A stretch of DNA of 35,161 nucleotides from a bacterium (GCA_030649775.1 JAUSFR010000013.1:1-35161), one strand, 5' to 3'. Shown: positions 1-7,256, counted from the first letter of the stretch. Notes: generated from the letters alone by a model not told the origin. Program-made: numbers and translations.

Positions 1-150
1 AAGAGAAGTGGCGCTTTCTGGTTCTTGGGTACCACTCTGCTTATCATATTGTCCCTCGTTGGGTATGTTGCTATGCTTCGTCCAAAAGGGGAGATGAGCA
101 AGGCGGATGAATTACGAATTGAAGCGGAGAAGTTTGATATAATTGAATAA
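1..150 (+). CDS. C-terminal fragment of an unknown membrane protein
   Basis: Reading frame 1 is open from the window edge to a TAA at 148-150 and gives 49 residues. The fragment contains one strongly hydrophobic stretch of about 20 residues (FWFLGTTLLIILSLVGYVAM), followed by a short charged tail rich in Glu and Lys ending in FDIIE. This looks like a last transmembrane helix with a cytoplasmic tail. The start lies outside the window and the visible part carries no family motif, so I do not name it. It is followed at once by an inverted-repeat element rather than by the next gene. Confidence 0.6.
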   Translation, partial: KRSGAFWFLGTTLLIILSLVGYVAMLRPKGEMSKADELRIEAEKFDIIE

Positions 151-152
151 AA

Positions 153-251
153 CCAATCTGCGAATGTATACCAACCTGCTCATACCTGCGAATAAGATAC
201 AGCGTAGGTAAATTAGTAGGTATTCGTAGATTGGAATGAATTAGTATTATT
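153..251. repeat. Imperfect inverted repeat of the CCAATCTACGAAT type
   Basis: The left arm at 153-165 (CCAATCTGCGAAT) pairs with the right arm at 222-234 (ATTCGTAGATTGG) with one mismatch. The interior has more GTAGGTA/TACCTGC words. An 11-base word, TTAGTATTATT at 241-251, recurs in reverse complement at 24101-24111 beside another CCAATCTACGAAT. This is therefore a dispersed repeat family. It fills most of the gap before the first glycosyltransferase. Confidence 0.6.
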
Positions 252-263
252 GGTATCTGTACT

Positions 264-1436
264 ATGAAGATTTTGATTTTTAGCACTGCCTATCTTCCGT
301 TCGTGGGAGGCGCGGAACTTGCGATTAAAGAAATTACCGACCGTTTGCCTGATATTTCTTTTACGCTCATCACCGCGCGCTTTTCGCGTGGCGTACCCGC
401 TCGTGAACGGATAGGGAATGTGGAGGTCTACCGCGTCGGGTTTGGAACTCGGTTTGATAAATGGTTCTTGCCGTGGCTCGGGCTCCGCAAAGCAAAACAG
501 CTTGAAAGCACTGCACACTTTGATGTGCTCTGGTCTATGATGGCGAGTCAAGCGAGCCTTTCGGCTACGTGGTTTAAGGAATTACACCAGGGCAAGAAAC
601 TCGTACTTACGCTCCAAGAAGGAGATGAAGAAGCGCACCTCAAACGGTATGTGCTGGGCAATGAATTTTTGTATGAGCTTTTCATCCGTTCGTGGCACGT
701 CGCGGTCTTCAAGCAGGCAAATGTGATTACCGCTATCAGTAACTACTTGGCCGACCGCGCGCGCAGAAACAGTTCGGCGGAAGTGGAAGTGATACCCAAC
801 GGAGTTACCGTTGGGAAATTCCAAATTCCAAATTCCAAATCCCAAACAAATTCAAAATCACAAAATACCGAAGTAAGGCAAAGGCTCGGGATAAAACCCG
901 AGGACAAGGTTGTTATTACCACATCGAGATTGGTGGAGAAGAATGGGGTAGGGGATTTAATTGAGGCAATGCAGTATCTACCGGAGTATGTAAAACTGCT
1001 CATTTGTGGCACGGGACATCTGGACCGGGACTATAAGCTAAAAGCTAAAAGCTATCAGCTAGAAGGTCGTATTCGGTTTCTTGGACACGTTCCGAACGAA
1101 CAGCTTCCCGACTATCTTCAGAGTGCCGACATATTCTGCCGACCGTCACTCTCCGAGGGCTTGGGGATTTCATTTCTTGAAGCGATGGCTGCGGGAGTGC
1201 CGGTAGTCGCTACTCCGGTGGGCGGTATTCCCGACTTTTTAAGCGACGGGGGAACAGGACTCTTTTGCGAAGTGAACAATCCCAAAAGCATTGCCGAAAA
1301 GGTACAAACGCTTTTGTCGGATAGTGACCTACGCACCCGTATTGCGACAAATGCGCTTGCAATGGTTCAGGAGAAATATGGATGGGAGGGAATCGCGGAG
1401 AAGATGAAGTCGGTGTTTGTTGACAAAGTAGACTAG
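264..1436 (+). CDS. GT4 family glycosyltransferase (GT-B fold)
   Basis: A 390-residue protein of normal length for a GT4 retaining glycosyltransferase, predicted to move a sugar from a nucleotide donor to a growing glycan at the inner membrane face. The N-terminal acceptor domain starts MKILIFSTAYLPFVGGAE with the usual glycine-rich loop. The C-terminal donor domain has TTSRLVEKNGV and the EX7E-type motif SEGLGISFLEAMAAG. The two domains are joined at VIPNGV, directly followed by a low-complexity segment (residues about 185-203, Asn/Ser/Lys/Gln rich). That segment is encoded by a 7-bp repeat. A second 7-bp repeat encodes residues 258-267, just before IRFLGHV. The ATG at 264 directly begins the homologous core. 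Donor and acceptor cannot be read from sequence. Confidence 0.9.
   Translation: MKILIFSTAYLPFVGGAELAIKEITDRLPDISFTLITARFSRGVPARERIGNVEVYRVGFGTRFDKWFLPWLGLRKAKQLESTAHFDVLWSMMASQASLSATWFKELHQGKKLVLTLQEGDEEAHLKRYVLGNEFLYELFIRSWHVAVFKQANVITAISNYLADRARRNSSAEVEVIPNGVTVGKFQIPNSKSQTNSKSQNTEVRQRLGIKPEDKVVITTSRLVEKNGVGDLIEAMQYLPEYVKLLICGTGHLDRDYKLKAKSYQLEGRIRFLGHVPNEQLPDYLQSADIFCRPSLSEGLGISFLEAMAAGVPVVATPVGGIPDFLSDGGTGLFCEVNNPKSIAEKVQTLLSDSDLRTRIATNALAMVQEKYGWEGIAEKMKSVFVDKVD
816..850 (+). repeat. 7-bp tandem repeat inside GT4 gene (AAATTCC units)
   Basis: Three exact AAATTCC units (816-836) are followed by AAATCCC and AAACAAA, then further A-rich near-copies to about 865. The array sits at the inter-domain linker of the glycosyltransferase. 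Because the unit is 7 bp, gain or loss of one unit would shift the frame. Confidence 0.8.
1035..1062 (+). repeat. 7-bp tandem repeat inside GT4 gene (AAGCTAA units)
   Basis: Four consecutive 7-bp units: AAGCTAA, AAGCTAA, AAGCTAT, CAGCTAG. They encode part of the loop/helix between the GTGH strand and the IRFLG strand of the donor domain. A second 7-bp array lies at the equivalent place in the GT4 gene at 3575-4654. Confidence 0.75.
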
Positions 1437-1538
1437 TGGTATAGCATAGACGTATGCAGAAGTTTCAGACCGTAAACGTTGTCCCGCCGCAAACCGCCCT
1501 CTAATCGGGTTGGTCCTTTCTTCGTACTTTATACTTAG

Positions 1539-1571
1539 AAAACCGCCCCGATTATGGGGGCGGTTTTATTT
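1539..1571 (+). terminator. Rho-independent terminator in the 1437-1708 gap
   Basis: An 11-bp perfect stem (1539-1549 with 1557-1567), loop GATTATG, ends in a T-rich tract. It would end transcription from the upstream glycosyltransferase. Upstream, AAACCGCCC at 1491-1499 repeats most of the left arm, and AATCGGG at 1503-1509 is complementary to CCCGATT at 1547-1553. Competing folds are therefore possible. I see no gene in the rest of the 272-base gap. Confidence 0.8.
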
Positions 1572-1708
1572 TGCGCAACAAATAAAAAATGAAAGAGATG
1601 CCTGTTGTTTTGATGTCGGCGTATCACGAAAGAGTGTGGTAACCCGACTTCAGGACGAGTGTCTTGTAGAAATTGTTCTTTCTTCGGCTCTTTTACAACT
1701 AGCTACCT

Positions 1709-2473
1709 ATGACTACAGAGCAAATTATTGTTATCAAAGTCGGCACCGATGTTCTTAAAAACATCCTTGCATTCAGCATCATTGCACGGCAAATTGCCGA
1801 GCTTAAGAAAATGGGCTACGGTGTCATTCTTGTTTCTTCGGGGGGCGTGACCTCGGGGAGCGACTGTCTCGCCTTTCTTGGAGGAAACCCGGAAGATTAC
1901 CACAAGTGCATTCTTGCAAGTATCGGCGCTTCGTCGCTTCTTGAACACTGGGGGAAAGCACTGATGCTTGACCGTCTCGTTCCGGCGCAGTGCTACTTCA
2001 CCTACGGGAACCTGCGTTTCAAAGGTGAAAAAGAAAGCATTCGTTCTCGTCTGCGTCTGCTCGCCTTTGACCCGTATGCCGTGCCTCTGGTGAATGAAAA
2101 TGACATTGTGTCCGGTGTGGAAATTGAGAAGATGAAAAAAGGACTCGGCGACAATGACCGCCTCGCGCGCATCATCGCCTGTCTTGTGCAGGCACATCAC
2201 GTTCTTTTCGTGACAGAGAAGGGCGCCGTCTATACCGACAATCCCGACAAAAACAAAGAAGCTAAGCGTATCTCACGAATTGACGCAAAGAAGGGATTTC
2301 GCTTGCCTGGGCAGACATCGGGTCCATCAAAAAATGGGAGTGGGGGAATGCAGTCAAAAATCAATCAAGCCGCGATATGCGCCCGAAAAGGGATGCATGC
2401 CGGCATTATCGGCCTGCACAACCCGCTTTCTTTTATGAAGGGGGAAGATGTCGGTACACTGGTGAGTGTATAG
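1709..2473 (+). CDS. Glutamate-5-kinase-like amino acid kinase, no PUA domain
   Basis: A 254-residue single-domain amino acid kinase. It has the phosphate-binding start VIKVGTDVL, the VSSGGVTSG loop (residues 42-50, ProB usually VSSGAIxxG), NENDIVS (129-135), GDND (147-150) and GSGGMQSK. These match glutamate 5-kinase (ProB), which makes gamma-glutamyl phosphate for proline synthesis. Bacterial ProB usually adds a C-terminal PUA domain of about 100 residues. Here the protein ends after the kinase domain. No proA or proC is in the window and the gene is bracketed by two terminators, so it is a one-gene unit inside a glycan locus. Fold and family look certain. The substrate could differ. Confidence 0.8.
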   Translation: MTTEQIIVIKVGTDVLKNILAFSIIARQIAELKKMGYGVILVSSGGVTSGSDCLAFLGGNPEDYHKCILASIGASSLLEHWGKALMLDRLVPAQCYFTYGNLRFKGEKESIRSRLRLLAFDPYAVPLVNENDIVSGVEIEKMKKGLGDNDRLARIIACLVQAHHVLFVTEKGAVYTDNPDKNKEAKRISRIDAKKGFRLPGQTSGPSKNGSGGMQSKINQAAICARKGMHAGIIGLHNPLSFMKGEDVGTLVSV

Positions 2474-2488
2474 GGTCGTATGTGTGCA

Positions 2489-2524
2489 AAAGGGCTGTCC
2501 TAACGGATAGCCCTTATTTTTTGT
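2489..2524 (+). terminator. Rho-independent terminator after the kinase gene
   Basis: The stem AAGGGCTGTCC (2490-2500) pairs with GGATAGCCCTT (2505-2515) across a TAAC loop with one G-U pair, and is followed by ATTTTTTGTT. It lies between the kinase stop and the next start. This argues against the longer upstream reading of the following glycosyltransferase, which would run through it. Confidence 0.85.
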
Positions 2525-2526
2525 TG

Positions 2527-2532
2527 TATGAT
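2527..2532 (+). promoter_or_regulatory. -10-like TATGAT just before a start codon
   Basis: TATGAT lies directly after the terminator and 6 bases before the ATG at 2539, with no Shine-Dalgarno sequence between. This spacing would start transcription at or next to the ATG (leaderless mRNA). No convincing -35 is visible because the terminator stem occupies that place. Confidence 0.4.
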
Positions 2533-2538
2533 TACCGT

Positions 2539-3588
2539 ATGAAAATCCTTATAGCGACAGGCATCTACCCTCCCGATATTGGAGGCCCGGCGCAATACGC
2601 CCGTGGGGTAGAGGAGGCATGGAAAAAAGAGGGGCACCAGGTAAAGGTGCTCGCGTTTTCCGCCGTTTGTCGGACAGGAGTTTTGAACTGGAAACTCCCG
2701 ACGGGTATTCGTCACCTCTACTACTTTTTGCGAGTACTCTGCTCGCTCCCCGGCACTGACTTTGTGTTTTCTCCCGACACCTTCAGTGCGGCGTTTCCCG
2801 CGCTTCTTGCCTGCAAACTGTTCAGAAAGAAACTTATCATCCGAACCGGAGGCGACTTCCTGTGGGAGCAGTATGTGGAGCGGACAGGAGACTTGGTATT
2901 GCTCAAAGATTTTTATGTTACGCACGTCAAACGGTTCAATCGGAAAGAGAAAATTATTTTCTCGCTTCTTCGGTTTCTGTTTCGGCACGTGGCCGCCACT
3001 ATTTTTAGCACCGCGTGGCAACGGGACATTTTTGAAAAGCCCTACGGCCTGAATCTCAAGAAGTGCTTTATTGTGGAGAACCAATATGGTCAGCAAACAC
3101 CACATCTAGAACATACTGACAAACTTAAGAATGTTGGTATGTCCAAGGTGTTTGTGGGGGGAACGAGAGAACTCCGATGGAAGAATCTCGCGCGTGTGCA
3201 GGAAGCGTTTGCAAAGGTGCAGAAAAAGGGACTGCCGGTTTCGCTAGTGCTCCAGACAGGAAGTCACGGGAAGTTTTTGATGGATATTGAGGAAAGTTAT
3301 GCGGTCATTCTTGCTTCGCTTGGCGATATTTCCCCCAACACCATTCTTGACGCTATTGCCCTCGGCAAGCCGTTCATTCTCACCCGCGAGACGGGCCTCT
3401 ATGACAAGCTGAAAGATATTGGCGTCTGGGTCAATCCCGAAGATGTAAGTGACATCGCGGAGAAAATTGAGTGGCTGTCGGACGCCCGTAATTACGAGGC
3501 ACAGTACGCAAAAATCCAGGCATATAGCTTTACTCACAGCTACGAGCAAATTAGTAACGAAATCATGAATATATATGCGCGTACTTAA
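2539..3588 (+). CDS. GT4-like glycosyltransferase
   Basis: A 349-residue GT-B glycosyltransferase. The frame is open from 2377, but I place the start at ATG 2539. There MKILIATGIYPPDIGGPAQY is a typical GT4 N-terminus, and the upstream extension would cross a terminator. The acceptor domain contains a DFLWEQYVE segment. The donor domain has VFVGGTRELRWKNL. The usual EX7E site reads GDISPNTILDAIALGKPF, so both Glu positions are Asp. Its last 14 bases overlap the next glycosyltransferase, so the two are probably translationally coupled. Substrate unknown. Confidence 0.85.
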   Translation: MKILIATGIYPPDIGGPAQYARGVEEAWKKEGHQVKVLAFSAVCRTGVLNWKLPTGIRHLYYFLRVLCSLPGTDFVFSPDTFSAAFPALLACKLFRKKLIIRTGGDFLWEQYVERTGDLVLLKDFYVTHVKRFNRKEKIIFSLLRFLFRHVAATIFSTAWQRDIFEKPYGLNLKKCFIVENQYGQQTPHLEHTDKLKNVGMSKVFVGGTRELRWKNLARVQEAFAKVQKKGLPVSLVLQTGSHGKFLMDIEESYAVILASLGDISPNTILDAIALGKPFILTRETGLYDKLKDIGVWVNPEDVSDIAEKIEWLSDARNYEAQYAKIQAYSFTHSYEQISNEIMNIYART

Positions 3589-4654
3589 TCTAAGTTTGGA
3601 TAGAAGTGCTTTAGAGGCTGGCTCTGCCGTGCAGACACGGCTTTTGGCGCTCTCGGAGAAAGTCGGGGAGATGACCGTACTTGTACCAGCAGGGAAGGGT
3701 GAGGTACAAAAGCCTTCGGAACACCTTACCGTGTATGCGGTTGAGGGAAATAAACTTCTCCAATTTTTCAAACTCTGGAGTAGGGGAATGCGAATGCTGT
3801 CGCAGAGAAAGTATGACCTCATTACGGTACAGGATGCCTATTTTGTCGGCTTCCTTGCCGTACAACTTGGGAAAAAATTTTCCGTGCCGGTTGAGGTGCA
3901 AGTGCATGGATTAGAGAAGTTTTCTTCTCTGCGAGAGCGAATTGCCGGATTCGTACTAAATCGCGCAACAAGAATTCGTGTAGTTAGTCGACGGTTAGGA
4001 AAACTTCTTGATTCAAGATTCAAGATTCAAGATTCAAGAATCTATCTCTTGCCGGTGTATACGCAGGTGGATATTCCTGAAAAACTTGGAAAGCGAAAGA
4101 CCGTTCCGTATCCATTTACTTTTTTGACCGTCGGACGATTGGTACCGGTGAAGAATATCGGATTGCAAATTCGGGCGTTTGCAAAGCTTGCCAAAAAGAT
4201 ACCGCATATAAAGTTACGGATTGTGGGAGATGGAGAGGAAATGGAAAGACTAAAGTCCGAAGCTCGAAGCTCTAAGTTCGAAGATAAGATAGTTTTTGAA
4301 GGGGAGCAGAAAGAGGTGGGAAAATATTATGAAGAGGCGGACGCATTTTTGCTCACCTCCGATTATGAAGGGTGGGGGAGGGTGGTGCTTGAGGCCTCGG
4401 CGTACAAATTGCCGATTATCATGACCAACGTGGGACTTGCTCTGGAGGTCATAAAAAACGAGGAGAGTGGACTTATCATTCCCGTTGGTGATGAACAGGA
4501 GCTTGTTCGCGCTATGCAGGATTTACTGGATAAACCGGAGCTTCGCGCGAAGCTCGGCGAGGGTGCTTATAGGGCTTTCTGTAAGCTCCCCAGTAAGGAG
4601 GATCAGATAGAGAAACAAGTTACCGAGTGGCAGGTACTCATAGACAGAAAATAG
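3575..4654 (+). CDS. GT4 family glycosyltransferase
   Basis: A 359-residue GT4. The donor domain has TVGRLVPVKNI, RIVGDGEEME, VFEGEQ and the EX7E motif SDYEGWGRVVLEAS. The acceptor domain includes VEVQVHGLE. Two 7-bp tandem arrays are read through in frame. One (residues 146-156, LLDSRFKIQDSR) lies just before the strand leading to the linker. The other (residues 227-238, KSEARSSKFED) lies between RIVGDGEEMER and KIVFEG. The stop codon lies inside a perfect 34-bp palindrome. It overlaps the upstream glycosyltransferase by 14 bases. The start ATG at 3575 directly begins the conserved N-terminal strand (MRVLNLSLDRS). Confidence 0.88.
   Translation: MRVLNLSLDRSALEAGSAVQTRLLALSEKVGEMTVLVPAGKGEVQKPSEHLTVYAVEGNKLLQFFKLWSRGMRMLSQRKYDLITVQDAYFVGFLAVQLGKKFSVPVEVQVHGLEKFSSLRERIAGFVLNRATRIRVVSRRLGKLLDSRFKIQDSRIYLLPVYTQVDIPEKLGKRKTVPYPFTFLTVGRLVPVKNIGLQIRAFAKLAKKIPHIKLRIVGDGEEMERLKSEARSSKFEDKIVFEGEQKEVGKYYEEADAFLLTSDYEGWGRVVLEASAYKLPIIMTNVGLALEVIKNEESGLIIPVGDEQELVRAMQDLLDKPELRAKLGEGAYRAFCKLPSKEDQIEKQVTEWQVLIDRK
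4010..4041 (+). repeat. 7-bp tandem repeat inside GT4 gene (GATTCAA x4)
   Basis: Four exact GATTCAA units (4010-4037) and a partial fifth. Read in frame as part of the glycosyltransferase. This is one of the two cleanest heptamer arrays here and a plausible slippage site. Confidence 0.85.
4253..4287 (+). repeat. 7-bp tandem repeat inside GT4 gene (AAGnTCG units)
   Basis: Degenerate heptamers AAGTCCG, AAGCTCG, AAGCTCT, AAGTTCG, AAGATAA. The position in the protein matches that of the 1035-1062 array in the first GT4 gene. The sequence resembles the AAGTTCG array at 31343-31373. Confidence 0.75.
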
Positions 4655-4677
4655 ATACGATCGTATCTATTTTCTGT
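4644..4677. repeat. Perfect 34-bp palindrome over a stop codon
   Basis: ACAGAAAATAGATACGA (4644-4660) is followed directly by its exact reverse complement (4661-4677). The TAG stop of the upstream glycosyltransferase (4652-4654) is inside it. There is no spacer and no T tract. It could be a transcript-end hairpin, a protein-binding palindrome or a repeat. Confidence 0.85.
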
Positions 4678-4689
4678 AAGTGTCATTTA

Positions 4690-4719
4690 AGCAATAGTAC
4701 ACACGTGTCCACTATTGCT
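4690..4719. repeat. Hairpin with nested palindromic loop
   Basis: AGCAATAGT (4690-4698) pairs with ACTATTGCT (4711-4719). The loop contains the 8-bp palindrome ACACGTGT (4701-4708). It lies 13 bases after the 34-bp palindrome, upstream of the dehydrogenase promoter region. It could be an operator or part of the terminator region. Confidence 0.6.
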
Positions 4720-4749
4720 AGGTGAGAGAGGGTGGGGGCAGGACAACAA

Positions 4750-4779
4750 ATGACGCGGTGGAGTAGTTTAAGGTAGAAT
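4750..4779 (+). promoter_or_regulatory. Candidate promoter for the dehydrogenase operon
   Basis: ATGACG (4750-4755), an 18-base spacer, then TAGAAT (4774-4779). The -10 box overlaps the upstream in-frame ATG at 4778. If the promoter is used, that ATG is not transcribed as a start and translation begins at ATG 4796. Confidence 0.35.
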
Positions 4780-4795
4780 GGTCCCACATACCCAC

Positions 4796-5758
4796 ATGAC
4801 AAAAATTTCCCAAAAAATAAAATCCTCCGCCACCACTCCCACCACCCCGACTCGCGGACTCGGCACCCCTCCTCAGGCAGGAGGGGAGAAGAGAAAACCT
4901 CTTATTGGGTTCATTGGACAGGGATTTATCGGCAAGAACTATGCCGATGATTTTGAGCACCGCGGATTTGAGGTCGTGCGGTACGCGATGGAGGAGCCGT
5001 ACCGACAGAACAAAGAAAAAATAAAAGAGTGTGATATCGTCTTCATTGCCGTGCCGACACCGACGACACCAAAAGGTTTTAACTTTGGCATCGTACAAAG
5101 CGTGCTTTCGCTTGTGGGGAAGGGGAAAACGGCGGTGGTTAAATCAACGCTCCTTCCCGGGACAACGGAGAAGCTTCAGGAGAAGCACCGCGATATGTTC
5201 GTGTTTCATTCGCCGGAATTTTTGCGGGAGCGAAGCGCCGCGCACGACGCGGCGCATCCGAGTCGCAACATTATCGGCATTCCCGCGGACAATCAAAAGA
5301 CGCGCGAGGCGGCAAAGCGAGTACTTGAGGTGTTACCGAGCGCTCCGTTTTCTCGAGTGATGAGTTCGCGAGAAGCGGAGATGGTGAAGTACGGGGGCAA
5401 TAATTTCTTCTATGTTAAGGTGGTCTACATCAATATGCTCTACGACCTTGCGGAAAAGCTCGGGTGCAACTTCGAGGCAATCAAAGACGCGCTTGTCGCC
5501 GACCCGCGCATCGGAGATTCACATATGGACCCCGTGCATAAGAGCGGACACTCCGAGAAATCGGGGAGAGGGGCGGGCGGACACTGCTTCATCAAGGATT
5601 TTGCCGCATTCGCGTCTTTTTACGAAAGCCTTTTGAGCGACCCTGCCAGCAAGAAGGTGCTCCACGCGCTTCAGGATAAAAACAATGAGCTTCTAAGGAA
5701 CAGCGGAAAAGATATAGATTTGCTTAGCGAAGTGTACGGACAGGAAGTCAAGAAGTAG
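4796..5758 (+). CDS. Short UDP-glucose/GDP-mannose dehydrogenase-like enzyme
   Basis: A 320-residue member of the nucleotide-sugar 6-dehydrogenase family (UDP-glucose to UDP-glucuronate in the type enzyme, two NAD+ used). Visible in order are the Rossmann loop GFIGQGFIG (38-46), VPTPTTP (86-92), SPEFLRE (139-145), the helix with EMVKYGGNNF (Lys198), and the catalytic-Cys loop GAGGHCFIKD with Cys264. The UDP-binding C-terminal domain is largely missing; family members usually exceed 380 residues. The N-terminus has about 35 extra low-complexity residues (Thr/Pro/Gly) encoded partly by a palindrome at 4866-4886. An ATG at 4778 is also in frame but overlaps a -10-like box. A UXS-like decarboxylase at 15467 could use its product. 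Confidence 0.8.
   Translation: MTKISQKIKSSATTPTTPTRGLGTPPQAGGEKRKPLIGFIGQGFIGKNYADDFEHRGFEVVRYAMEEPYRQNKEKIKECDIVFIAVPTPTTPKGFNFGIVQSVLSLVGKGKTAVVKSTLLPGTTEKLQEKHRDMFVFHSPEFLRERSAAHDAAHPSRNIIGIPADNQKTREAAKRVLEVLPSAPFSRVMSSREAEMVKYGGNNFFYVKVVYINMLYDLAEKLGCNFEAIKDALVADPRIGDSHMDPVHKSGHSEKSGRGAGGHCFIKDFAAFASFYESLLSDPASKKVLHALQDKNNELLRNSGKDIDLLSEVYGQEVKK
4866..4886. repeat. Palindrome inside the dehydrogenase N-terminus
   Basis: CCCCTCCT (4866-4873) and AGGAGGGG (4879-4886) are separated by CAGGC. It encodes part of the low-complexity N-terminal extension (GTPPQAGGE). It looks like a small mobile palindrome tolerated in coding sequence. Confidence 0.6.
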
Positions 5759-5784
5759 CTACGATGATTCATTTATTCCGCAAA

Positions 5785-5794
5785 GGTGAGGAGG
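5785..5794 (+). promoter_or_regulatory. Strong Shine-Dalgarno deciding the gtrA start
   Basis: GGTGAGGAGG sits 5 bases before ATG 5800. This favours 5800 over the in-frame ATG at 5764. Most genes of the window lack such a site. Confidence 0.7.
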
Positions 5795-5799
5795 TATGC

Positions 5800-6261
5800 A
5801 TGGGTATCGCACAGCGGTTCTTTCCGTGGTGCGCTCCGCATATGCGCCGATACCAACGACTGCTTCGCTACCTTGTGTCGGGTGGTATCGCAGCAGCCGT
5901 GGACCTCGGACTTCTGTATGTGTTCACCGATTTTTTCCTGATTCACTATCTCACTTCCGCCATTTTCGCCTTTCTCATTACGTTCTTTATAAGCTTTACG
6001 CTCCAAAAGTTCTGGACCTTTCAGGACAGCACCACGGACAGAGTGCACGTGCAGGCCACGATATATTTTCTGGTGGCGCTCATAAATCTCGTCATCAATA
6101 CCGCGCTTATGTATCTCTTTGTGGACATTATCGGGATATGGTATATGGCGGCGCAATTTCTTGCTTCAGGACTTCTTGCGTTTGAGAGTTTTTTTATTTC
6201 TCGTTATGTCATCTTTAAAGGGGGAGGTGGCCACTCCCCATCCGCCGAAAACAACCTATGA
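5800..6261 (+). CDS. GtrA family membrane protein
   Basis: A 153-residue protein with four hydrophobic helices and the typical GtrA opening, LLRYLVSGGIAAAVDLGLLY. The conserved basic/aromatic segment FTLQKFWTFQD lies after helix 2 and SRYVIFK after helix 4. GtrA proteins are thought to help flip polyprenyl-phosphate-linked sugars across the membrane and are usually found with GT2 synthases, as here. The start is placed at 5800 because a strong GAGGAGG precedes it. A 12-residue longer form from 5764 is possible. It ends 4 bases inside the next gene (ATGA overlap), so the dehydrogenase, GtrA and the next GT4 form one operon. Confidence 0.88.
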   Translation: MGIAQRFFPWCAPHMRRYQRLLRYLVSGGIAAAVDLGLLYVFTDFFLIHYLTSAIFAFLITFFISFTLQKFWTFQDSTTDRVHVQATIYFLVALINLVINTALMYLFVDIIGIWYMAAQFLASGLLAFESFFISRYVIFKGGGGHSPSAENNL

Positions 6262-7256
6262 AGCTTTTGATTGTCACGCAAAAAGTGGACGCGACCGACC
6301 GCAACCTCGGTTTCTTTATCGGGTGGATGAGAAAATTCTCCGAGCACGCGGAGATTGTGGTTATCGCGAATGAAGTCGGAGTGCATGACTCATTTCCCCG
6401 CGTTGAGGTGCTCTCGCTCGGAAAAGAGCATGGTGCTTCGCGCCTCGCGCGTTTCTTTCGGTATCAAAGATTGCTCTTCCGCATACTCCCTACGGTAGAC
6501 GGGGTATTCTTTCATATGTGTCCCGAGTATGTGCTTGGCGCGCATCTTCTGCCCGCGCTCTACGGAAAGAAAAGCCTTTTGTGGTACGTGCACAAGGAGG
6601 TGTCCGTGCGTCTCCGGTTTGCGTCCTTTTTCGTGAGCAAGATTTTTACCGCCTCCAAAGAAAGCTGTCGTCTGGGGGGCGACAAGATTGAGGTTGTTGG
6701 ACACGGCATTGATACGGACTTGTTCACGCCCGAGACGATACCGAGGGACAAACCACGGCTCGTCACCGTGGGGCGGATTGCGCCGGTAAAGGACCTCACG
6801 ACCATTATTCTGGGGTTTGTGGAGCTACTGAAGAAGTTCCCCGAAGCGGAGCTGTCCGTCATCGGAGAACCCATTACCGATGTCGACCGAGCGTATCAGA
6901 GCACGCTTGCCGGTCTATCTCCCAAGGTACGTTTTGGCAGTCTCCCGTATGGAGATGTTTTTACTTCTCATGCACATAACATTTTTGTACACGCAAGCCG
7001 TACGGGTAGTCTGGATAAGGCGGTGCTGGAGACACTTTCCGCGGGTCTCCCTGTGTTCACCTCGAGCGAGGCGTTCGGTGCTGGTCTTCCCGGAATAACG
7101 AAGTTCGCGGAAGGCGACCCGATAGACCTCGCTCAAAAAATCGCCGGTGCTTTTTTGCGGGGAGAAATCGTCTCTTCCGAAAAAGCGCGAGAATTTGTTC
7201 ACACGAACCATAGCTTAACGAAACTTATTCAGCGTATTATTTCTTTCTACGGGTAA
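6258..7256 (+). CDS. GT4 family glycosyltransferase
   Basis: A 332-residue GT-B enzyme. It starts MKLLIVTQKVDATDRNLGFF. Donor-domain signals are GHGIDTDLF at the linker, TVGRIAPVKDL, and the region ASRTGSLDKAVLETLSAGLPV. The distal Glu of the EX7E motif is present in that region, while the first position is not Glu (TGSLDK variant). The gene overlaps gtrA by 4 bases. Sugar and acceptor unknown. It lacks the 7-bp arrays found in other GT4 genes of the window. Confidence 0.85.
   Translation: MKLLIVTQKVDATDRNLGFFIGWMRKFSEHAEIVVIANEVGVHDSFPRVEVLSLGKEHGASRLARFFRYQRLLFRILPTVDGVFFHMCPEYVLGAHLLPALYGKKSLLWYVHKEVSVRLRFASFFVSKIFTASKESCRLGGDKIEVVGHGIDTDLFTPETIPRDKPRLVTVGRIAPVKDLTTIILGFVELLKKFPEAELSVIGEPITDVDRAYQSTLAGLSPKVRFGSLPYGDVFTSHAHNIFVHASRTGSLDKAVLETLSAGLPVFTSSEAFGAGLPGITKFAEGDPIDLAQKIAGAFLRGEIVSSEKAREFVHTNHSLTKLIQRIISFYG

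Noticed and set aside
816-865. A-rich heptamer arrays considered as a CRISPR array or direct-repeat locus
   Set aside because: Units are 7 bp with no spacers and lie inside a coding gene. No cas genes are in the window.
1437-1708. Possible tRNA or riboswitch in the 272-base gap
   Set aside because: No cloverleaf or known aptamer core could be recognised; only the terminator and alternative pairings are supported.
1510-1758. Open frame of 82 codons on the plus strand in the gap before the kinase gene
   Set aside because: It runs through a perfect terminator hairpin, overlaps the kinase start, has Cys/Arg-rich low-quality composition and no family motif.
2377-2538. 54-codon upstream extension of the GT4 gene at 2539
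   Set aside because: It overlaps the end of the kinase gene and crosses a terminator. The conserved glycosyltransferase start is exactly at ATG 2539.
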